From the NCBI GenBank assembly GCA_020744225.1, contig JAGMWG010000004.1, positions 806,001 to 870,000 on the forward strand: a DNA stretch of 64,000 nucleotides, written 5' to 3'. Shown in pieces: positions 57,100 to 64,000 of this stretch (position 1 is the first letter of the stretch; every line of letters starts with the position of its first letter). Both the position numbers and the translations under genes were made by a program. The notes beneath the pieces were generated by a model. It was not told the origin of the DNA, made no database searches, and was given only the letters and a program-made list of their open reading frames with translations. Origin of the DNA: Paraphoma chrysanthemicola (taxonomy: Eukaryota; Ascomycota; Dothideomycetes; Pleosporales; Phaeosphaeriaceae).

Positions 57100-58811
57100 A
57101 TGACGGTACCCGATCCTAGTTTTGTGCCACTAAGTGCGCTGGAGAAGAAGTCCGCAAGCGGCGCGATTGACATTGCCCACGGGGAAGTGCTTGACGCGAC
57201 GGACCCACTAGACGACAAGTACGAAACGACGAGGAAGGAACTTTGGGCCTATTATTGGTAGGTACATCTCACTTCATACCATGACGGCTGATTACTTGGA
57301 GGCAATTCATATTTTTGTTCTGACTTCGACAACGCAGCTACTACGTCGGCGATAACGGACTTTCACTGTTGAATTTTGGACCTACCGCTTTCCAGAACCT
57401 CGTATACGCCGCGGCTGGAGATGAAGAAAGACTTCCTTTCTTAGGCAAGACTCGGACTGTCAACAGTATTGTCCTTCTATGTAATGGTATCAGCTTTGCC
57501 ATTCAGATTCTTGTTTTTCTCGTCCTCGGTTCCTTCGCGGACTTCGGCAGCTGGAGACCCAACATCCTCATCGGCCTCACCATCATTGCTGTCGGTATCG
57601 GGTTTGGTTGGTTGGGTGTTCATACCCAGGAGAACTGGCACATTGGCGTAGGCTTGTGAGTAGAGGGCTACTGGGACTTACAACTGGCATTCACTCACTG
57701 CCTCAGGTACATTGTCGGTCTCATTGCGTACCAAACGACGATTACCTTCTGGACTGCCGCATTCCCTGGTCTGGCAAGGAGTACGAAGGATGTACGATCC
57801 AAAGCTGCAGATCTTGCTGATGGCATCATAACTCAAGATGAGTACGACTTTGTTGATATGATGAAGAGGAACGAAATCTCGAACACCGCCTTCTACGTCC
57901 AATCTGTTGCCGAGTTGTTCATCTTGGCTATTATCGTTGGCATTATGTTCGGTCTCCGGGTGAACGATAGTGCAGAGAACAACAACTGGGGTCTCTCAGT
58001 CCTCATTGCCTTTGCAACTGGAGTGTGGGTCCTATGCGCTATTCCATGGTTCGTGCTGGAAAAGAGACGGCCGGGCCAGGATCCAGGAACAAACATCATA
58101 CTTGCCGGTCTCAAGCAATTAGGCTATGCTCTTGCTCAAATTTGGCAACTCCGCCAAAGCTTAGCTTACTTGATCGGGTACTTTCTCCTTGGTGACAGCC
58201 TCAACACCACTGTCACCGTCATTGCTACGCTTCAGAATGAGATTGTTGCCTTCAACAGTCTTCAGTTGACGTACCTTCTAATTGTTGGTATTGCTGCACA
58301 AGCTGTCGGAATTGGTGCATTCTGGCGCATTCAGAAGTACTACAAGCTCTCAACAAAGACAATGTTTATGGCTATTGCTGTTAGCATTGTCTTGCTTGAT
58401 GCATGGGGCCTAGTAGGCATTTGGACAGAATCCTTTGGATTTAAACATAAGTGGGAGGTCTGGGCCTACCAGGTCTTCTATGGGCTTCTAGTTTGTCCGT
58501 GGTATAGTTACTCACAGACGATGATTAGTGAAGTAACGCCACGGGGCAAGGAGTTCTTGTTTTTCAGTCTCTTCTCTATCATCGGGAAAACGAGTGCCTT
58601 CATAGGCCCACTTGTCAGCAGCGCTATTATCGATCGGACAGACAACAACAGCAGTCCGTTCTATTTCTTGCTCTCGCTTAGCGTCGTGAGTTGCGTCTGG
58701 CTGTACCTCTTCGTAGACGTGGGAAAGAGCAAGGCAGAACAGCGCGCCTTCTTGGAGAAAGAGAATAATCTGAGATCTTCGCACGAAACAGAATATCGAG
58801 CAGCTGACTGA
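57100..58811 (+). CDS. Atg22-like major facilitator transporter
   Basis: Three exons: 57100-57257, 57338-57655 and 57707-58811; 526 residues. Atg22-family proteins are MFS carriers; yeast Atg22 exports amino acids from the vacuole, and many fungal relatives are uncharacterised. The family start TRKELWAYYWCYYVGDNGLS is created across the first splice site. About 12 hydrophobic segments can be counted, with a central hydrophilic loop (AADLADGIITQDEYDFVDMM) and the late motif PRGKEFLFFSLFSIIGKTSAFIGPL typical of the group. The short C-terminal tail is charged. Shares its promoter with the monooxygenase gene, so a role in moving the pathway's substrate or product is plausible. Location (vacuole or plasma membrane) cannot be read. 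Confidence 0.88.
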
Positions 58812-60086
58812 GCATTTTGAGGTGCTAAGGACGTTAGTTGATACTTGCCCCTTGTCGACAATACAGATACTGCGCAGACGTCACGAGCTACCTCCGCAGA
58901 GGAATTGGAATGGTACGTAGTTGGTGCTGTGTCTATCGTATTATGGTCCATATCCAAGGAATGGGGCAAAGGTCTTATTCAAATCATTCAATCAAGCAAA
59001 AAATGGTATTACTTCTTCCGAATATCACTTGCGGGCGGCCAATCCGTTGGAGTAGCCGCAACAACTGCATTACCTAACCTTTAGGTCATAAATCTTGTAT
59101 TTACCACCCGGCCAACGATTTGTTCGGCACTCCATCATATTCATTGTGTCTGTCTAGGTGATCACCCGTCCCTTCATAGGACTTCCCATGGTAGGATGAA
59201 CGTTAATTCATCAATAGAGGAATTCAAATGACTACCTTGTCGCAAAACCTTGGGAGGACGACTAGAGTGCGAGCTCTGGGGTTTCAGACTGGCAGGTCCA
59301 GCATCTAATCGCTGGTGCTAGCCAAGCGGCCCTCATTGCGATGCTAAACGTATGTATCCACTATACCATGATTCTTATGGCACACAAGCTCCTAGATACC
59401 TCCTCATTGGGCCGTCAATGGGCCTTACTTTTCCCATCTAATATGTTAAAGCCATAAGCACATAGAAATAGTCACAGCAGTGTACAAGCCTGGTTCTTGC
59501 AGCTGGACTTCGATCCCTGATGGCGGCCATGCTTGCAGGATCGACTCGAGTAGTCCAACAATTACAAGCAACTCGCTGAGAAGGGATAATTAAGCACCAA
59601 AGCGTGCCCAGGCTATGAGGAAAACTCGATAGATCAAGGCGCAATCAGTTATTATAGTGTCCAGCCTTGGGTTTGCCAACGACTTCTTTTGAAAGTGTAC
59701 AATCAAATATAGTCATTATCTGCCTGACGTCGACCTATACTCACGTCTTTAAGAAACACACTGCACCTGGCGACATCGTGATACCAGCGAAACGTACCTA
59801 GGTATAATTAATAAGTTAAGAACGCTTCTCATGGTGTATTTTGTCCAGCGTTAACGACTCTCGCGAAGTTCATGGAAGCAATGCAACTGAACTATGTCCG
59901 TATTCTTGATTTTTTTTTCATTTTAAAAATGCTAAAAAGCTACTACGAGACAGTTCTACTCATCTTGAACACCTCTTCCTTTCTTGCTTTGCTAATCTAT
60001 CTTCTAGTCTCTTGGTCTATTTTACGTGAACAAAAGAATGAAACGAAAATCTAAATAAATGCGCTGAACCCCGAAATCTGACTTGG
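58812..60086. other. Intergenic region, 1.3 kb
   Basis: No gene supported. The first 270 bases contain open frames that most likely lie in the transporter 3' region. The rest is AT-rich toward 60.0 kb. Confidence 0.5.
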
Positions 60087-60653
60087 CTAGCAACTATGCA
60101 CAATGCGCATACCAGCCACTGCCCCTGTTACGGGATACTGCTGTTTGTAAACGATTGCCCCACTCCCGCTGTTCTCCGCGATGGTGAATTTGAAGTCGCG
60201 CATGGACTTGCAATCCCCACTGTTCACAATAATTCTAGACTGTCCCGATGGATTGCTCTTCAGAGTGACAGTCCCGAAAAGAGTGGTAGTTTGGGGTGCT
60301 GAAGACCAGTTATCGGTGGTCATATCGAACGGTCGGTCCACCTTCCACACGTTCAATTGACGTGATTCGCTATTGTCGATATTATAGTTGGTGGGGAAAA
60401 TGAACTCGAGTTGGCAGGCACCGACAGCGCTACTAGGAATATCGAAATGGGCGTATCGGACCCTGGAGTCGGAAACACAGAAGTCCCAGTCTGTTTCGCC
60501 GGCGGTTTCTGAAGGAGCGACGTCTATCATCGATTTTGGGTAGGTTGTACCACAGGCACGGCGGTCTAGAGCAACCAGTGGCGATGTGGGAAGGGCAACA
60601 GTGAAGCCGAAAAGCGCAGCTGAGCCGAGAAGAAAGCCGCTTAGTGAATGCAT
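60087..60653 (-). CDS. Secreted protein resembling the But2 C-terminal domain
   Basis: Single exon of 188 residues from the Met at 60653; the longer frame to 60734 is probably leader. A signal peptide (about 1-20) is followed by a dibasic Arg31-Arg32 that could be a Kex2 site, then Cys34. The mature part (TDWDFCVSDSRVRYAHFDIP, GACQLEFIFP, LNVWKVD, LFGTVTL, FTIAENSGSGAIVYKQQ) looks like a beta-rich fold of the kind annotated in fungi as ubiquitin 3-binding But2-like C-terminal domain. Despite that name, secreted members have no known ubiquitin role. Four or five Cys, including the last residue, may form disulfides. The 5' leader contains a TTG trinucleotide run near 60750. Confidence 0.75.
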   Translation of the reverse strand: MHSLSGFLLGSAALFGFTVALPTSPLVALDRRACGTTYPKSMIDVAPSETAGETDWDFCVSDSRVRYAHFDIPSSAVGACQLEFIFPTNYNIDNSESRQLNVWKVDRPFDMTTDNWSSAPQTTTLFGTVTLKSNPSGQSRIIVNSGDCKSMRDFKFTIAENSGSGAIVYKQQYPVTGAVAGMRIVHSC

Positions 60654-62499
60654 CTTGTAGTAAGAAAATTCAGGTCGTGTAATGATTTTGGAAAGAGATA
60701 TGTAGAAGTGATGAATCTGGGACAGGAATTGCAAAGTCCGGAAAGGTCTGTTGCTGCTATTGTTGTTGTTACTGTTGCTGATGAAAAGTAATGGCGGTGA
60801 TGTGTATGTTTAAAAAGAGAGAAAGGTGCCTTTTATCTTCAAGTAATCTCGAAGATGCATTCGTCTACTAAAGATAAAATTGGCAAGACGTACTACACAG
60901 CCATCAGAGTCCAAGTGCGGAGTGTCTGTGCTGAGCGCTAGACTCTAGCTTCCGCTAGGTGGGGCTGTATGCGGAAGATGCTCAGCCTACCCCCAGCCTC
61001 TTGTGGCGGATGGTACTGCCTTCTTACACTCATAGGTCAAAGCACGAGTGGCATTAAACGTGGCGTTGAACATGGCGTTCTTAGCCACGAAGCTGTCTTA
61101 ATTGAGCTAAAAGTTGTCTTGATCGAGCGAAACTTGATTGCTTGACGCACTCTTTTGGAATTGTGGATTAGATGTGGGTAGAGACTACATTTAGGAACTG
61201 AGCTATCTATCGACTGTTGAGGTTGGATTAAGAAGGTAGCATAGAATGGCTCTGACCATGGATCGAATGAAGGCGGAAAAAGGATAATAGGGAATGAAAC
61301 ACGTAACTTTCAGCCACGAGTCTAACATGACCTGTTCAGACAGCACAGTGCTTGCTACGAGATGTAAACTCATGATAACATTCGAAATAGACTGTGTGAT
61401 TGATCAGCAGTGTTTAATGGAGCCGAACAATCAGCCTTCACTCGACCGACACTTGAGAAGCCCGTATTCACATCAACAGGCTTGAAAGGCAGCAGCTCTG
61501 TCGGCTCGTTCGCTCGCCTGTGTCCAAAGCGTGCAAGGATGACTCCAGTACCATCGCGCCACATGTTCCAATCTAACGACCCCTCCATGACTGCCAAGTC
61601 GAAGGACAAAGAAATGATGTTCAGCTACGAATCAACGGCGACTAAGGTCGTTTAATCATCCCTAAAACGGTCGACTGCCCTGCACGCCAAGCTTATAAGC
61701 GAGCTGAAACCAAGTCTGGTAGCATCAAATTCAGCGTACCCACGATTTTTTGCTAAGCCTTCAAGTGAATCATAGGTCATTCAAAGTGAAGAAGCTTTCT
61801 TGTTCGGGTACTGAATGCAACCCTTCTGAATGCCGTCTTCTCGGCGGTTCACCCGTAAGGTCTTAACAAAATGATGTGCGCCATCGCGCATGCCTTCGGC
61901 TTCATAGGAGCTTTGCAACTCTGTTCATGGAAAGAGAGGAAGAGCTGCTTCTTCACACCCACATTGACTGAAGTGGATGCCTTAGTTGCTGCTGACCTCG
62001 TCTTCAAGATAGAACTAGCAGTAGCATCAAACCACAACTGTACATAGGTAGCACCAACACCGAATTTGGCACTCACAATGAGTCGCGGCGGCCAAATCCA
62101 GCTTACTCCAGATTTCAAGCAAAGTTCATTCGTTCCCATCAAGAACCACGAGCAAGAATATCAGCCACTGACAAATACAGTTAGACTGTACCCGCACCCG
62201 CTCGAAGGAACTCAGCCCATGCTACTGGTTCTCAGCCCGGTTTACTGAGGCTTAACATAAGTGTGGCTAAACGTCCCACTTTAGATTAGCGCATGCTGCG
62301 CCCATGGCAGTGCTCATAACCGCAATCAGTCTATTTCCAGCACAATTTCTAGCACACCTGGGTAGTCGACGGATAGTATATGAAGAGCTTTGGATAGCGA
62401 CCAAACGAACTCATCACTCCTGCATCATCTTCCACTTCTTCCTTAACAGTCTTGAAAGCTTCATTCTTCAACCATTCATATTTCGTATCGTTCATCACC
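60654..62499. other. Gene-poor region between two But2-like genes
   Basis: 1.85 kb. No complete gene. On the minus strand, 61370-61609 encodes a stretch that reads like protein (MEGSLDWNMWRDGTGVILAR, ANEPTELLPFKPVDVNTG) but lacks a supported start, and the frames around it are broken; it may be a relic or an exon. Confidence 0.4.
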
Positions 62500-63150
62500 A
62501 TGAAGTCAACTCTCTTTGCATCCATTCTTCTGTTCGCCACCTCAGCTCTCAGCGCTCCAGTATCCCAGGGTACCCCTACTTTTAGCACAAGGGACGATAC
62601 TGCGCCAGCACCTTCCAGCCAGCCAACCATCGTATACCCAGACCTTCAGGTCCAGTGGAGGTCCAAAGAGCCGACGAGAAACGGCAAGAACACCAACGAT
62701 GGACGCCTTCTCACCAGCCCCTGGGAGAAAATACACACGGCTGTGATCTTTGAGCTTGGCCGACAACCAAACCCCGAAAAACTCAAGGGCAAACAATGCA
62801 AACTCGTCTTCCATCTGTCTCAAAACGACTGGGCTGTCAACCAGCTCAGCGATACGCCGCCCAAGTTCGACATCTACCGTCTGACCGGCTGCCTAAACGA
62901 CGCGTACAGCTGGAACAACATACTACCTCGAGGCGCTCAGATTGGCACTTTGACGCCCAAGAAGGGGGGTGCTGCGGTGTGGCAGAGCGTGGATATGAAA
63001 GCGGATACTATCGAGCCTCGCATGGGTGATGCGCCTACATTTCCGTGCGAAAAAGCAGAGTACAGCTTTGAGATGATCGCTCACCCGGGTGCAAGTTTCG
63101 GCTGGAATAGCGCCAGTGGAAGTGGATTGAGGCTTGAGATTTCCGGTTGA
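62500..63150 (+). CDS. Secreted protein resembling the But2 C-terminal domain (second copy)
   Basis: Single exon, 216 residues. Signal peptide MKSTLFASILLFATSALSA, then a Thr/Ser/Pro-rich linker to about residue 45. The domain has HTAVIFELGRQP, CKLVFHLS, KFDIYRLTGC, and a C-terminal AEYSFEMIAHPGASFGW then LRLEIS, the arrangement of the fungal But2-like domain. It has only three Cys in the mature part. Sequence identity to the other secreted protein at 60087-60653 is low, so they are distant family members at most. Start chosen at the ATG that begins the signal peptide; the frame is open further upstream to 62452 but without an ATG. Confidence 0.75.
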   Translation: MKSTLFASILLFATSALSAPVSQGTPTFSTRDDTAPAPSSQPTIVYPDLQVQWRSKEPTRNGKNTNDGRLLTSPWEKIHTAVIFELGRQPNPEKLKGKQCKLVFHLSQNDWAVNQLSDTPPKFDIYRLTGCLNDAYSWNNILPRGAQIGTLTPKKGGAAVWQSVDMKADTIEPRMGDAPTFPCEKAEYSFEMIAHPGASFGWNSASGSGLRLEISG

Positions 63151-64000
63151 TTGTTTAATGTGAGAGGTGTTTTATTGTTTCTTTTCCTCATCATGCATAG
63201 CGCGGCGTTTTGATTGGTTTCATTGTGTTGCATGCATTTCATTGCGGATAGATAAACTTTTCCTGTTATATCCCGTCGCTGTTATTATCTAGTAGACTAT
63301 GCCTCATTCTCAACAATAACATGTCTGTTCTATACCTGATAACCTTGAAATATCAATACAATCATTACATTCTGTGAAAACTACTACGGTCTGTCTTTTG
63401 CACTATAGATCTGTCTGTCGATCATACACAACGCAATGCTGCGAAGCTATAACCTCGCAGCAGGCCTGCATCTCTACATCTCTACATCCTCGCACATCTA
63501 CCATGGACCGAGCCGCCCCGTTACGCATGCTACTCGTCAGCGCTTTCCGACTCCAGCGCCATAAATTGTATTCACCTGCACCATCACCAGGTCCACGTTT
63601 GGCATGATTTGAATCCGATATTAGAAACCCCGATTCCGGCAACTGATATTGCGAAATCTCAGTCCATTCCCTTATAGCGATAGACTGCTCCACAATAGTC
63701 CATGCCCACCTGGACAATACTGCGCGGCAGTCTTGGCTCTTGCCTGTTTGGGCCGCTAAGAAAGATCGCTGCATCACGTCAAGAAGACAGATCCTTTCCA
63801 CCACTTGCATCTTGTAAGATTGTGTTTTCGAGATATTTCGGGATACTGGATTGATATACCTGGGTAAGGTAAATTGTGCATGTGTCTTGTTTGAGCGTGA
63901 TGCTTGTATTGCTTGGGTGTTTAGAGGCTAGCGGCTAGTACCGCGCAAGGGTCGGATCCCTCATTGTCTGCAATGGTGGTTCGTGTACAGGACTAACCCA
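63151..64000. other. Right-end intergenic region
   Basis: 850 bp with no gene I can support. Short overlapping frames on both strands (63374-63810) show no recognisable features. Confidence 0.5.

Noticed and set aside
59155..59200. GTGATCACCCGTCCC, faintly like the reverse of a fungal 5S rRNA segment
   Set aside because: The rest of the 5S sequence is absent on both sides.

Overview
The window is nuclear DNA from a filamentous ascomycete (Pezizomycotina). The evidence is short introns of about 50-120 bp with GT-AG borders and CTAAC/CTGAC branch sites, fungal-only families (Zn2Cys6 regulator, Clr5 domain, RTA1, white collar 2, But2-like secreted proteins), and wide intergenic gaps. Overall style suggests a Dothideomycete, but that is an inference and I cannot name the species. 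Exon coordinates were worked out by hand from reading frame, splice signals and family resemblance; no search was run.

Layout. 1-4.8 kb: end of a membrane transporter, mitochondrial ATP synthase subunit g, and the ROK1-type DEAD-box helicase. 4.8-11.2 kb: gene-poor DNA with an 11-bp pyrimidine satellite. 11.2-12.8 kb: a family 2 glycosyltransferase. 12.8-20.6 kb: a second large gene-poor stretch. 20.6-23.0 kb: an amidohydrolase and a short-chain dehydrogenase that together look like L-rhamnonolactonase and L-rhamnose-1-dehydrogenase. 23.4-25.6 kb: a Clr5-domain protein with an internal duplication. 25.9-30.1 kb: RAD50, divergent from white collar 2 (30.5-32.1 kb). 32.6-33.7 kb: an unknown protein. 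34.0-40.2 kb: an NCS1-type permease divergent from a hydantoinase/oxoprolinase-DUF917 fusion. 40.3-45.3 kb: an unknown membrane protein, an RTA1-like protein and a small cysteine-rich secreted protein. 45.3-47.5 kb: AT-rich and without recognised genes.

47.5-58.8 kb is the most striking region: six genes in three head-to-head pairs. They are a Rieske oxygenase with a Zn2Cys6 regulator, a cupin with a sarcosine/fructosyl-amine-oxidase-like flavoenzyme, and a Baeyer-Villiger-type flavin monooxygenase with an Atg22-like transporter. The promoters share CGGACC elements, and the first also has a CCG-N10-CGG palindrome. This reads as a self-contained, regulated pathway, probably oxidative breakdown of an N-alkylated or amino-containing small molecule. 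The substrate is unknown. The right end (60.1-63.2 kb) holds two secreted But2-like proteins in otherwise gene-poor DNA.
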